Shown here: positions 18,468 to 27,600 of the stretch, piece after piece
Layout of the letters: each line of letters starts with the position of its first letter
Position numbering within the stretch: position 1 is the first letter of the stretch
From: Solitalea koreensis
GTDB lineage: Bacteria > Bacteroidota > Bacteroidia > Sphingobacteriales > Sphingobacteriaceae
DNA: 64,000 bases
NCBI RefSeq assembly: GCF_900182575.1
Contig: NZ_FXSZ01000003.1
Coordinates: 62,001 to 126,000, forward strand
Reading direction: 5' to 3'
Position numbers and translations under genes: made by a program
Notes under the pieces: model-generated
What the model saw: only the letters and a program-made list of their open reading frames with translations
Databases searched by the model: none
What the model was told of the DNA's origin: nothing

Positions 18468-18575
18468 CGTTTATTTTAAGCAAAAAAGCCGGTACGCTTC
18501 ACAGCGGCCGGCTAGACAATCCAATCTATGAAGAAAAGTTTACAAATGTTCCGTTGACAATACAATTATCGCATC

Positions 18576-18612
18576 TTAAAATTACCAATATGTTAATTAT
18601 TGGTAATTTTAA
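18576..18612. repeat. Perfect inverted repeat, 15-bp arms, 7-base loop
   Basis: TTAAAATTACCAATA (18576-18590) is followed by loop TGTTAAT and the exact reverse complement at 18598-18612. It ends 25 bases before the ATG of the small membrane-protein gene. It could be a regulator binding site or a leader hairpin. The GC-poor stem without a T-run makes it a poor terminator for ppk2. Confidence 0.6.
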
Positions 18613-18637
18613 AGTTTCATAAACAATATAAAATCAA

Positions 18638-18898
18638 ATGAAATTTTTAAAGTTTATACCAGAAGCCATAGCTTGGTTGCAAATTGTTGCATCTCCTTTA
18701 ACTGCCGGACTTTTAATCAGCTTTATCGTTTATCATTACAAACATGACACATCCGGCCTAATAATAGCAATATCAATTGTTCTTATTGCGCTTGTTTTAG
18801 GAATAATTTGGGCGACTAAAACATGGAAAAAGGAAGGGACTGTTCAATTCATGTCAAGAGTTATAGCAACGCCCGAACTTGACAAAGAAGAAGTGTAA
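18638..18898 (+). CDS. Small two-helix membrane protein of unknown function
   Basis: An 86-residue protein, not recognised as a named family. It has two hydrophobic segments (about 10-32 and 43-62) separated by a short polar turn (HYKHDTSG), then a charged tail (KTWKKEG...DKEEV). It is likely an inner-membrane protein with both ends on one side. A perfect 15-bp inverted repeat sits just upstream. A DUF4440-type lipoprotein gene follows after 65 bases on the same strand. The reading frame has normal codon use and a clear ATG, so it is probably real. Confidence 0.65.
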   Translation: MKFLKFIPEAIAWLQIVASPLTAGLLISFIVYHYKHDTSGLIIAISIVLIALVLGIIWATKTWKKEGTVQFMSRVIATPELDKEEV

Positions 18899-18963
18899 AG
18901 CAGCACAAAAACCGGGGATGCCGAAAACCCAAAAGAGTAGGCAATACGACTTAATATCACATT

Positions 18964-19482
18964 ATGAAAAAGTATTTCTTCCCATTAGTTGCAGCGATAA
19001 TTTCATTCACTGCATGTTCCAATCCCAAACAAACAATTGATCTTCAAAAGACCGTTGACAGCCTTAACGCTGTAATAACTGAAGATCATTCTGCTGAGGC
19101 CTCTGCAATTATGAAAGCCGATAGTGCCTGGGACAAAGCTTCGGAAGCGAAATCTGCTGAAGGCTGGTTAAGCTATTATACCGATGATGCCATTATGATG
19201 CCTCCGGGTGCAAAAGTGTGCATGGACAAAGCATCCAGGGAAGCTTTCATAAAGAACATGTTTGCCATCCCGGGAATGTCGCTCAGGTTTCAAAGCACAA
19301 AAGCTGAAGTTTCCAAGTCCGGTGATCTTGGCTACGCTACCGGGGTGTATCAGTGGAGTTCAAAGGATGCGAAAGGGCAAGATTACCATGAAACAGGCAA
19401 GTACAATGAAGTCTGGAAGAAACAAGCAGACGGAAGCTGGAAATGCATTGCTGACATTTGGAATGCTGACCCGCAGCAATAA
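18964..19482 (+). CDS. DUF4440/SnoaL-like lipoprotein
   Basis: A 172-residue protein beginning with a lipoprotein signal (MKKYFFPLVAAIISFTAC, Cys at 18) and then a short helix. A cystatin/NTF2-like domain of the DUF4440/SnoaL type follows (about 50-165): ADSAWDKASEAKSAEGWLSYYTDDAIMMPPG, with the late strands GYATGVYQW, GKYNEVWKKQADGSWKC and ADIWN all typical. Such domains bind small hydrophobic molecules or have no known activity. It is probably anchored in the envelope. A hairpin follows the stop. Confidence 0.85.
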   Translation: MKKYFFPLVAAIISFTACSNPKQTIDLQKTVDSLNAVITEDHSAEASAIMKADSAWDKASEAKSAEGWLSYYTDDAIMMPPGAKVCMDKASREAFIKNMFAIPGMSLRFQSTKAEVSKSGDLGYATGVYQWSSKDAKGQDYHETGKYNEVWKKQADGSWKCIADIWNADPQQ

Positions 19483-19510
19483 AATAAAGCAGTCAACTGT
19501 TACATTACCC

Positions 19511-19553
19511 AAACAGCCACTGAGCATTGAATGAAAATTTTCAATGGCTGTTT
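19511..19553 (+). terminator. Terminator-like hairpin after the DUF4440 gene
   Basis: AAACAGCC pairs with GGCTGTTT, with an inner ATTGA/TCAAT pairing. It lies 29 bases after the stop codon. It shares a longer sequence pattern with the element at 24602-24668. Confidence 0.6.
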
Positions 19554-19602
19554 GGTTGATAGAAGTCAACTTTATTGTTTTTAAACGAAGAAAGACTGTC
19601 TC

Positions 19603-20769
19603 CTACAAGAAACTCTTAACGCCTACAAACAGCATTGCAGCAACCACCATCCATCCAATCACACTCATCCACTTAGGATGCTTATAATGATTGACCAACT
19701 TATGTTTTGTAGCGGCGATCAGAATTACGGTCAATGCTATAGGAAGGATAAAACCGTTTAATGTGCCTACCATGATTAGTACTTTTACCGGCTTACCTAT
19801 GAACAGAAAAAAACAGGTCGAGAATACTATAAAACCCGTGATGAGGAAACGATAATTCTTTTCCATTGTGGAATGCAGGGTTCTCAGAAAGGATACAGAG
19901 GTATAAGCAGAGCCCACAACCGAAGTGATGGCGGCGCTCCACATAATTACTCCAAAGATGCGGTATCCCAAATCCCCCGCGGCGATTCTGAATATCGAAG
20001 CCGGCGGATTTGAAGGATCAATCGAAACTCCTTTTACAACTACTCCCAGGGCCGCAAGAAACAAGAGAATACGCATTGTAGAAGCCAACAAGATAGCAGT
20101 AACAGAGCTTCTGGACGCCTGAGGCACAGCGGCCACTCCTTTAACATTGGCGTCAATTAAACGATGAGCACCCGCAAAGCTAATGTATCCTCCCACGGTA
20201 CCACCCACCAGCGTAATAATGGACATGGCATTGATTTTCTCCGGAATGAATGTTTTAACAAGCGCTTCACCATAAGGAGGGTGCGAGCTTACTACTACGT
20301 AAATAGTAAGTCCGATCATGATGAAGCCCAGAAACTTTGCAAAGTTGTCCATCAATTTACCGGCTTCTTTCACCCAAAAAATGGCCAGTGCCACCACACA
20401 GCTGATTGCGGCTCCTGTTGCTACGTCTAATCCTGTTAAAACCTGCAAACCCAAACCACATCCGGCTATGTTTCCAATATTAAAAGCTAACCCTCCAATT
20501 AAGATGAGTATGGTTAACAGGTAACCCAAACCGGGCAATAACATATTCGCCAGGTCTTGAGCACGTAGTTCGCTGGCTACAATAACGCGCCAAATGTTTA
20601 GCTGGGCCCCAATATCAAGTAAGATGGATATTAAAATCACAAAGCCGAAACTCGCCAGCATCTGCTGAGTGAAAACAGTAGTTTGGGTAAGGAATCCGGG
20701 ACCAATAGCAGAAGTTGCCATTAAAAAAGCGGCACCTAACAGCGCTGATGATTGAACTTTTTTCTCCAT
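19603..20769 (-). CDS. NRAMP-family transporter linked to 5-oxoprolinase genes
   Basis: A 388-residue polytopic membrane protein with about ten to eleven hydrophobic segments, homologous to NRAMP carriers but shorter. The first helix carries TSAIGPGFLTQT. In metal-transporting NRAMPs this helix has a DPGN motif that binds the ion; here the position reads GPGF, so the Asp and Asn ligands are missing. The gene lies 5 bases after pxpA in a tight operon, like B. subtilis ycsG beside ycsF. The loss of metal ligands plus context suggest uptake of 5-oxoproline or a related substrate. The family is seen in sequence, the substrate is inference. Confidence 0.85.
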   Translation of the reverse strand: MEKKVQSSALLGAAFLMATSAIGPGFLTQTTVFTQQMLASFGFVILISILLDIGAQLNIWRVIVASELRAQDLANMLLPGLGYLLTILILIGGLAFNIGNIAGCGLGLQVLTGLDVATGAAISCVVALAIFWVKEAGKLMDNFAKFLGFIMIGLTIYVVVSSHPPYGEALVKTFIPEKINAMSIITLVGGTVGGYISFAGAHRLIDANVKGVAAVPQASRSSVTAILLASTMRILLFLAALGVVVKGVSIDPSNPPASIFRIAAGDLGYRIFGVIMWSAAITSVVGSAYTSVSFLRTLHSTMEKNYRFLITGFIVFSTCFFLFIGKPVKVLIMVGTLNGFILPIALTVILIAATKHKLVNHYKHPKWMSVIGWMVVAAMLFVGVKSFL

Positions 20770-20774
20770 TAAGA

Positions 20775-21536
20775 TTAAGAAGTGATTGGTTTAAGTTGGA
20801 TCTGATTTTCTTTTAGCTGTTGACACAGCAGTTGGGCAAAGGAAAGCCCATGTTCGCCATCGCCATGAATACAGATGGTGTCTGCCTTAATAGGAATGTT
20901 TTTTTTCGTTACTGTTGTTACCGTTCCTTCTTTTACCATTTGAAGCACGTGTTGTATACATTGGTCAGCGTCATGAATCATTGAATTGGGTTCGGTTCTG
21001 GGAGTTAATGAACCGTCATCCTGATAGGTGCGGTCGGCAAACACTTCACTGGCCGTTTTTAAACCGAGATGCTCAGCCTCCAGTATTGAATGACTTCCTG
21101 ATAGTCCAAACAAAACCAGGCTTTTATCCACGTCAAATACAGCCTGAGCTATCGCTTTGGCCAATAGTGGTTGCTTTGCAGCCATGTTATATAAAGCTCC
21201 ATGCGGTTTTACGTGATTCAGTTGGGCTCCTGCCGCTTGCACAAAGCCAAGCAGCGCACCGATTTGATAGACCATGATGTCGTAAACGTCCTGATAGGAA
21301 AGGTTCATGTTTCTTCGTCCAAAGCCCTGCAAATCCGGGAAACCGGGATGCGCTCCAATCGCTACTGCTTTAGCCTTTGCCAGCTGCACCGTTTCACGCA
21401 TAATCGCCGGATCTCCGGCATGATAGCCACAGGCAATGTTTACGGAACTAATGTAATCCATGATCAGTTCATCGTTGCCTATTTTGTACGAGCCGAAGCT
21501 CTCGCCCATGTCACAATTTAAATCTATCGTTAGCAT
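20775..21536 (-). CDS. pxpA: 5-oxoprolinase subunit PxpA (LamB/YcsF family)
   Basis: PxpA works with PxpB and PxpC to hydrolyse 5-oxoproline to glutamate using ATP. The 253-residue length is normal. Family motifs visible: DLNCDMGESFG at the N-terminus, NIACGYHAGDP, GAHPGFPDLQGFGRR, HVKPHGALYN and CIHGDGEHG. It is cytosolic. The start overlaps the end of pxpC by 7 bases, implying translational coupling, and the NRAMP-type gene begins 5 bases after its stop. The order on the transcript is pxpB, pxpC, pxpA, carrier. Confidence 0.96.
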   Translation of the reverse strand: MLTIDLNCDMGESFGSYKIGNDELIMDYISSVNIACGYHAGDPAIMRETVQLAKAKAVAIGAHPGFPDLQGFGRRNMNLSYQDVYDIMVYQIGALLGFVQAAGAQLNHVKPHGALYNMAAKQPLLAKAIAQAVFDVDKSLVLFGLSGSHSILEAEHLGLKTASEVFADRTYQDDGSLTPRTEPNSMIHDADQCIQHVLQMVKEGTVTTVTKKNIPIKADTICIHGDGEHGLSFAQLLCQQLKENQIQLKPITS

Positions 21537-22522
21537 AATAATATCGGTTCTAATTTTAATTGACAGGCCAATTTTAACTGCCTGAAGAATTTGACTTGTG
21601 AAAGTAAGGCTTCCTCCGCAGTTTTTAGATCGATCGGCAGAAATCTCAATTCATCACCTGGTTTTAGTTGAGCCAGTAAAGGTAGATCAACGGAAATCAC
21701 ATGAGCCACCCGAGGATAACCGCCTGTAGTTTGATGATCGGCCATCAGCACAATAAGCTGCCCGTCAGAAAGGAGTTGCACGGTGCCAAAACTCACTGCT
21801 GAAGAAAGGAGTTCTCTGGATTTTTGTCTTTCCAGAGGAGGCCCCAGCAGTCGATAGCCCATACGATCTGATTCTTTTTTTACAGTAAAACCTTTGTTTA
21901 AAAAAAGTGATTTTGAAGTCGGAGCTAATTCCTCCCATTCATGACCGGGGATAAAGCGAATCGTTGGATGTTTGGAATAAAAGGGCAATTCGCTCTCGCT
22001 TACCTTCCAGGGAAATACATGGACCGAAGATTCAGTTTGGAAATAAAAACGGCAGGATTTCCTGAAGGGTAAAACATCCTCTTTCTGTAATGCCCTGCCT
22101 TGCCAACCTCCACAGCCGGCCTTCAGATTAGTGCTACTGCTGTGCAACCATTGTTTTATATCGAAACCCCCATGCACAGCCAGGTATAGGCGCTTGCCAA
22201 CCATTGCACCATTGCACCTTAAAATGGATTCTTTTTTCACCCAAATGGGTCTCCATGTATCTATTTGTATGTCATTAATGGTAACTGCAAAATCAGCTCC
22301 GGCCAATGCAATGAGTGCGTCCTCTTCAAATTTTAAGGTTGAACCCGGTGCATGCATTTCAATTACCGCTTCATTTTCTTCATTGCAGATCAGGAGGTTG
22401 GCTGATTTAGCTGCAAAAACATCCATCACCCCATTCACATTGATCCCCGTATTTCGAAACCCCAAACGCCCCAGGTCTTGTATCGTGCTTAACAGTCCGG
22501 GTTTAATTATTCGAATGCTCAT
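21530..22522 (-). CDS. pxpC: 5-oxoprolinase subunit PxpC (biotin-dependent carboxyltransferase-like, KipA family)
   Basis: A 330-residue KipA/AHS2-type protein. Motifs: IKPGLLSTIQDLGRLGFRNTGI split as IKPGLLSTIQDLGR and GFRNTGI, then GCGGWQGRAL, RFIPGHEW, SDRMGYRL and the late LMADHQTTGGYPRVAHV. PxpC with PxpB probably phosphorylates the lactam while PxpA opens it. It begins 2 bases after the end of pxpB and overlaps pxpA by 7 bases, so the three subunits are clearly one transcript. Confidence 0.95.
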   Translation of the reverse strand: MSIRIIKPGLLSTIQDLGRLGFRNTGINVNGVMDVFAAKSANLLICNEENEAVIEMHAPGSTLKFEEDALIALAGADFAVTINDIQIDTWRPIWVKKESILRCNGAMVGKRLYLAVHGGFDIKQWLHSSSTNLKAGCGGWQGRALQKEDVLPFRKSCRFYFQTESSVHVFPWKVSESELPFYSKHPTIRFIPGHEWEELAPTSKSLFLNKGFTVKKESDRMGYRLLGPPLERQKSRELLSSAVSFGTVQLLSDGQLIVLMADHQTTGGYPRVAHVISVDLPLLAQLKPGDELRFLPIDLKTAEEALLSQVKFFRQLKLACQLKLEPILLC

Positions 22523-22524
22523 GG

Positions 22525-23247
22525 TTAACCCTCCCAGTTATTGAAAGCATGTTCATCAATCGAATAAAACCGCACCTGATCTCCGGCTTTGATCAACACC
22601 GGCTCATTTCGCTCGGGGTCGAACAATCGTAATGGAGTACGTCCTAAAATCTGCCAGCCACCGGGAGAGTCCAGTGGATAAATTCCAGTTTGCTTTCCTG
22701 CAATGCCCACACTTCCAGCCGCAACTTTCAAACTGGGTTCGTTTTTACGGGGAGCCGCAATGTTTTCATTCACGATACCCATGTAAGGAAAGCCGGGCAA
22801 AAATCCTGTCATGTAAACCTGATAAGTAACTGAAGTATGAAGTTCAATAATGGAGGCTGCATTTAAGCCCGTAAAATTGCATAGCCAGTCAAGATCAGGA
22901 CCAAAAGATCCACCATAACAAACAGGTATCTTTACCAGGCGGGATTCGGCCTTTGCTGAAGTTTGTATTCCCGACAATGCCTTTTCTAAATACGTTTTTA
23001 CAATTTCAAAGGCAGTATATTCAGTACTAATGGATTGCTTCACCAGATACACATCATAAAAAACAGTGAGCGAAGAATAAGCCGGCACCGTTTCAATGAA
23101 TCCGGCAAAAGGATGGCTATATATACAATGGTTTAATGCGATCACTTTTTGATTGAGGCTTGAATGGATTTCATTTCCAAAATCAATGGTTAATGCCGCA
23201 TCGCTGATCGCAAAAATGGAATAGTGGTGATCCGTTAAGGTTGACAT
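22525..23247 (-). CDS. pxpB: 5-oxoprolinase subunit PxpB (KipI/AHS1 family)
   Basis: A 240-residue AHS1/KipI protein and the first gene of the operon. Motifs: DAALTIDFGNEI at the N-terminus, CYGGSFGPDLDWL, and the hallmark MTGFLPGFPYMG followed by RKNEPSLKVAAGSVGIAGKQ as a continuous conserved block. SPGGWQILGRTPLRLFD is also typical. The homologue KipI inhibits a sporulation kinase in Bacillus, but no such kinase context is present here; the oxoprolinase role is favoured by the adjoining pxpC and pxpA. Confidence 0.95.
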   Translation of the reverse strand: MSTLTDHHYSIFAISDAALTIDFGNEIHSSLNQKVIALNHCIYSHPFAGFIETVPAYSSLTVFYDVYLVKQSISTEYTAFEIVKTYLEKALSGIQTSAKAESRLVKIPVCYGGSFGPDLDWLCNFTGLNAASIIELHTSVTYQVYMTGFLPGFPYMGIVNENIAAPRKNEPSLKVAAGSVGIAGKQTGIYPLDSPGGWQILGRTPLRLFDPERNEPVLIKAGDQVRFYSIDEHAFNNWEG

Positions 23248-23580
23248 GCTTGTAACAAATGAGCTAAGGATAGGCCATTAGCATTAGTATATTTATAGGA
23301 GTAAGAGTAACCATTTTCAAGGTAGCTTACAAAAAAACCTGTACTTACTTCTTTTGAAGTTAAGAGTTGAGCTGAATTTCTTCCCTCCAAAATCAAAAAG
23401 CTGGACGCTTCCCAGCATCATCCTTTCTGTTTGTCATGCTGAGTAACGAAGAATCTCCAACCTAAGAAGGACCTCAAAAGCCAGCCCTCTGGGTCAGCTG
23501 GATATTTAAAAAGAATAGCTACTTTAGACTTAGCGACTCGTTAAGAGTAAATCTTAAGGAACAACCTCAAAATTTGTGAA
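23248..23580. other. Intergenic region between pxpB and the nuclease-fold gene
   Basis: These 333 bases separate divergently transcribed genes. They hold small hairpins (AGCTGG...CCAGC near 23400) and at about 23433 the sequence GTCATGCTGAGTAACGAAGA, which resembles a repeat often scattered in Sphingobacteria-type genomes (recalled, not searched). No gene is seen. Promoters for both flanking genes are probably here but no clear TAnnTTTG box was found. Confidence 0.4.
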
Positions 23581-24303
23581 TTGAAATCAGACTTGAGAAT
23601 AGTTACTTGGAATTGCAATGGAGCATTTAGAAAGAAACTCGATTTTCTTCAAGAATTCGATGCGGATATAATTGTAATACAAGAATGCGAAAATCCAAGT
23701 GAAGCTAAAGAAATTAAATATAAGAGCTGGGCAAAAAATTACTTATGGGTAGGCGAAAATAAAAACAAAGGCCTAGGTATTTTTGCCAAACAAAACATAC
23801 ACATTGAACCACTAAATTGGGAAAATGGGAACACAAAATATTTCATTCCATGCAGAATAAATAATGAGTTTAATTTATTGGCGGCATGGTGCCATGGAGC
23901 CAATTCGCCAACATTTGGATATATAGGTCAACTTTGGAAATATTTACAACTGAATAAATTTAACCTTGAAAAGTCAATAATTGCAGGAGATTTTAATAGT
24001 AATGTGATTTGGGATAAATGGGACAGATGGTGGAATCACAGTGACGTTGTTCGTGAGTTAGAAGAATTAAATATTAGTAGTGTTTATCATAGTAAATACA
24101 ATGAACAACCAGGTTGCGAGCAAAATCCAACTTTTTTCCTTCAAAGAAACCTTTCTAAACCCTATCACATAGACTACTTTTTTGCGAGTTCAGAATTTCA
24201 TACAAGAATATTACAATTTGAAATTGGCACTGCAAATAAATGGTTAGGAATTAGTGATCATATGCCAATACTAATGGTAGTGGATATGAAGGGCTACACT
24301 TAA
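23581..24303 (+). CDS. Endonuclease/exonuclease/phosphatase family protein
   Basis: A 240-residue protein of the DNase I-like fold. Motifs in order: RIVTWNCNGAF (about 6-16, the Asn metal site), VIQECENP (catalytic Glu), IIAGDFNSN (about 136-144, GDFN) and the terminal GISDHMPI (SDH). These define a Mg-dependent phosphodiesterase/nuclease fold. No ATG is available; TTG at 23581 gives the start and the frame opens only at 23551. No signal peptide is present, so it is cytosolic. It is richer in A+T than its neighbours and flanked by small repeats, hinting at acquisition. Substrate unknown. Confidence 0.82.
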   Translation: MKSDLRIVTWNCNGAFRKKLDFLQEFDADIIVIQECENPSEAKEIKYKSWAKNYLWVGENKNKGLGIFAKQNIHIEPLNWENGNTKYFIPCRINNEFNLLAAWCHGANSPTFGYIGQLWKYLQLNKFNLEKSIIAGDFNSNVIWDKWDRWWNHSDVVRELEELNISSVYHSKYNEQPGCEQNPTFFLQRNLSKPYHIDYFFASSEFHTRILQFEIGTANKWLGISDHMPILMVVDMKGYT

Positions 24304-24316
24304 CAGCTCCTTGATA

Positions 24317-24534
24317 TAGGAAGACTTAAAAGAGTGGGAGTCTGGCCGATGGCTTAAATTTGATTTTTTGGACATATCCTAATTGAATGCAAAAACTATG
24401 TTTGCCAAGTCTATCAATTCCTAGAACTAGGCTTAACACTGCTTGAATAGCCTAGGCTCTGATCTTTCGGCCAGACAGAGTCTTCGGAATCATTTGAACT
24501 TTTAAGTCATTGTAGGAAGACTTAAAAGAGCGGG
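24317..24534. repeat. Direct repeats flanking an inverted repeat, about 215 bases
   Basis: TAGGAAGACTTAAAAGAG followed by one variable base and GGG occurs at 24317-24338 and again at 24513-24534. Between the copies, GTCTGGCCGA (24340-24349) is exactly inverted at 24467-24476, and AGCCTAGGCT at 24449-24458 is palindromic. The layout resembles a tiny non-autonomous element or a duplicated gene-end segment, but no transposase is nearby. Confidence 0.5.
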
Positions 24535-24622
24535 GTGCCACAATTTATTCTCAACCAAAAGACTATAACGGTGTCGCATTGCTAAAAGACTAGCAGCGCA
24601 TAACTGTTACACAACCCTCCTT

Positions 24623-24668
24623 AAAAGAAGCCCTGAGCATTGAATACACAATTTTCAGGGGCTTTTTA
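24623..24668. terminator. Bidirectional terminator-like hairpin between convergent genes
   Basis: AAGCCCTGA pairs with TCAGGGGCTT (one bulged G), with A-rich and T-rich flanks on either side. It lies 15 bases from the stop codon of the minus-strand SprB-repeat gene. It shares AACTGTTACA and TGAGCATTGAAT with the element at 19495-19553. Confidence 0.65.
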
Positions 24669-24682
24669 GTTTTTATCCATTC

Positions 24683-27600
24683 CTAAATCCTTACTAACCT
24701 CAGGTTCTTCCTTTCTTTGCCCGCCTTCAACAACAATAGGTACAGGCCTTGCTTGAGTTCGCTTTTTTCAAAACGCACCGAGTAGGTAGCTGATCCGGTC
24801 AAATTCTTTTGTTCAATCACGCTACCTGTGTCAATATTGATCAGCTGCAGGGTAATATCAGCACTCCGTTTTAGTTTAACCTGGGCTTGAAACAGTCCGT
24901 CACTGGGATTGGGGTAGATCACATACGAATCAATAAGCAAGTCACTGGCTTTCAATTGTTCTGTAATCTCCTCGCTACGGTTTACCACTTTTATACTTTT
25001 TGAAAGAGATGATTTGCATTCACCTAAGGCACTATACAGGGTAATTCCATAGAAGCCTGGCTTCACAAAAACCAACTTTTGAACAGGATCAGTAGGAGAA
25101 TTGAATTGTTTGATAGCGGAAGTATCTCCATCCATTTCCCAACGAAGTCCTGAAGGTTTTGGATTACTGATATCCACTACAATAACCGTATCGCCCATCA
25201 CCACTTCACTGCTCGACACGAAGTCGGATTTTAAAAGATCCTGATTGGTTTTCAGCAAAAATGTTGCTTGTCCTTCACAACCATTTCGAGTCACCACTTT
25301 TAGATGATAAACCCCAGCCTTTGTAATTCGTACCGTTCGTTCCTGACTGTTAAAACCATTATCAGAAGACCAGGTGTAATTGCTGCCCGGATAACCGGCA
25401 TCCAACTCATGAATTTGCCCCGTGCATAAAGTAACCGACGGACCAAGATTAACAAGTATGGAATCGGGATTCTTAAGGGTCACGGCCCCGAAGAACTGAC
25501 AACCATTTTTGTCGGTTACCTTGAAAGCGATACTCCCCGAACATAGGTTCTGCGGAGCAAAGTTATTCAGTAAATCAGGCCTGTTTTCCCATTCAATCGA
25601 ATAGGGTTGAACCCCTCCAGTGCAAATTACGTTAACCAATCCATCACATTGATTGTGGCAAATCGGCTCCTGAATAACCTGATGCTGCGCTACCAATGGT
25701 AAAGGCGCAGTAATATCAATCCCGAGCGTTTTGGTACAGCGGCGCTCATCTTTAACCGTTACCACATACTGGCCGGCAGCTAAGCCATCAAAGGTAGCAC
25801 TTGACTGAAAGTGAATACCATCCAACGCGTATTGCTTGCGTCCTGTTCCTCCTTCGGAGCTGAGCGTGATTAAACCCGTATGATCCCGGGCACATAAGGG
25901 CGCTTGAGAGGAGGAAAGCATTATTTTCAAAGAATCGGGCTGAATAAGTGTAAACTGTAGCATAGCAAAACAGCCTTTACTATCCCTCACTACTGCGGTA
26001 TGATTTCCTGCCGACAACCCTGAAAAAACAGGATCGTTTTGCTCATTGCCGCCATCAAGAACAAATACATAATGTCCATTGCCTCCCTGCGCATTTAGCT
26101 TAACAAAACCATCTCCCGACTGATAACAATTTAGATTTATTATAGTATCTGCTACTAAACTAAGCGCATCGGGCTCGGCAACAGAAACCGTTTGTTTTAA
26201 TTCGCAGCCCATTTGATCTTTTACAATAAAGGAATAACTGCCTTTAGAAAGACCTGTAAATACACTATCGGCTCTAAAAACGGAACCATTAAGCGAATAG
26301 AGATAGGGCCATTTGCCTCCTTTCACCCGTAAGGCTATTTTACCATCCTCATTGCCCTTGCAAGACATGTTTTCAACATAAGCATCTGACAATGTTAACT
26401 GAATAGGATTCGTAATATTTATTGTATACTTCGCCTGACAGGTGAAAGGAATATCTCGGATTTTCAAAACATAATTCCCGACATCCAGCTGACTAAATAC
26501 TTTTTCAGGTCCAAAAGGGGCGTTATCTAGAGCATATTCATAGTTAAGGCCTGGGCTTCCTTCTACTTTATCAACCGTAATTTTTGCTTTATTATCGATG
26601 CAATTAATCGGTTCAACCATATAATGAACGCTGAACGGCGATCCTAAACTGATTTCGTGTTCACTGATACAGCCCATGCCATCTTTAATAAATAATGTAT
26701 ACATACCATTTTGCAAGCCAGTAAATTGAGTATTCTGACTGAAGTTTTTTTGATCAGCAAAACTGAATTGATAAGGAGGAACACCTCCTTGTATATTGCT
26801 AAGCGAAACTTGCCCGTCTGATGCATTGCAAGAAGAAGGCTGGATTTTAACAACATCAAAGCTCAGTAGCGGATATTTATCTTGAACCAAAACCGTATCA
26901 ACAATCGAACACCCTGTAGATTCATCCATTATTTGCAACTGATAAGAACCAGAAATTAATCCGGCAAATACACCGTTGTTATTTTGATCCAATTGCATGC
27001 CTTCTTTGATTAAGCTGTAACGAAAGGGGCCCTGACTATTGAGCACATTGGCCGTTATTGTTCCTTCCGGATACCCGCTGCATTCGGCAGTAGTGGTAGA
27101 GATTGTAGATTTCAACTTAAAGCCCGGCTGCAGGATCAACTCAATAGAATCCATGCAATCGTTGGCATCTTTCACCCAAAAAATATATTTTCCGGCCGTT
27201 AGGTTATTAAACAGATTCGATGAACCAAATGCAGCCTCCGAGTCCTTTAAAAAAGTGTAAGGAGGTGTTCCCCCGGTAGCTGCTACACGTACCTGAGCCT
27301 CGTTGGCGTTGAAACACTTATCCCCGACAACCAAAGGAGCTGATAAAACCAATTGCTGAGGTTGAAAAATCTCCACATGAATTGAATCGTAGCAATTATT
27401 ATCGTCAACAACCTCAATAATATGCTTGCCGGATGCAAGGTCATCAAATCGGGGCGAACTCGAAAAGACTCCTTTATCCAATGAAAAGCGATAGGGGATA
27501 GTTCCACCGGATGCTGATACTGTTATTGAACCTTTTGCCGGATCATTGTAACAGCCATAATCTTTTTGATTTTCCTTTTTTAACTGAAGAGGATTGGGTT

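Larger units (their letters stand above)
24304..24682. other. Intergenic region with repeats between convergent genes
   Basis: These 379 bases contain a direct repeat, an inverted repeat inside it, and a bidirectional terminator-like hairpin, each listed separately. No protein-coding frame was recognised. Confidence 0.5.

Noticed and set aside
18485..18512. Terminator after ppk2 (GCCGG...CCGGC hairpin)
   Set aside because: The stem is only about six pairs and has no T-run, so it was not listed as a terminator.
19603..20769. Simple assignment of the NRAMP-type protein as a manganese/iron transporter
   Set aside because: The first-helix DPGN metal motif reads GPGF, and the gene is embedded in the 5-oxoprolinase operon.
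22131..22544. Plus-strand open frame of 137 codons over pxpC
   Set aside because: It is antisense to a certain gene, with Cys-rich shadow-like content.
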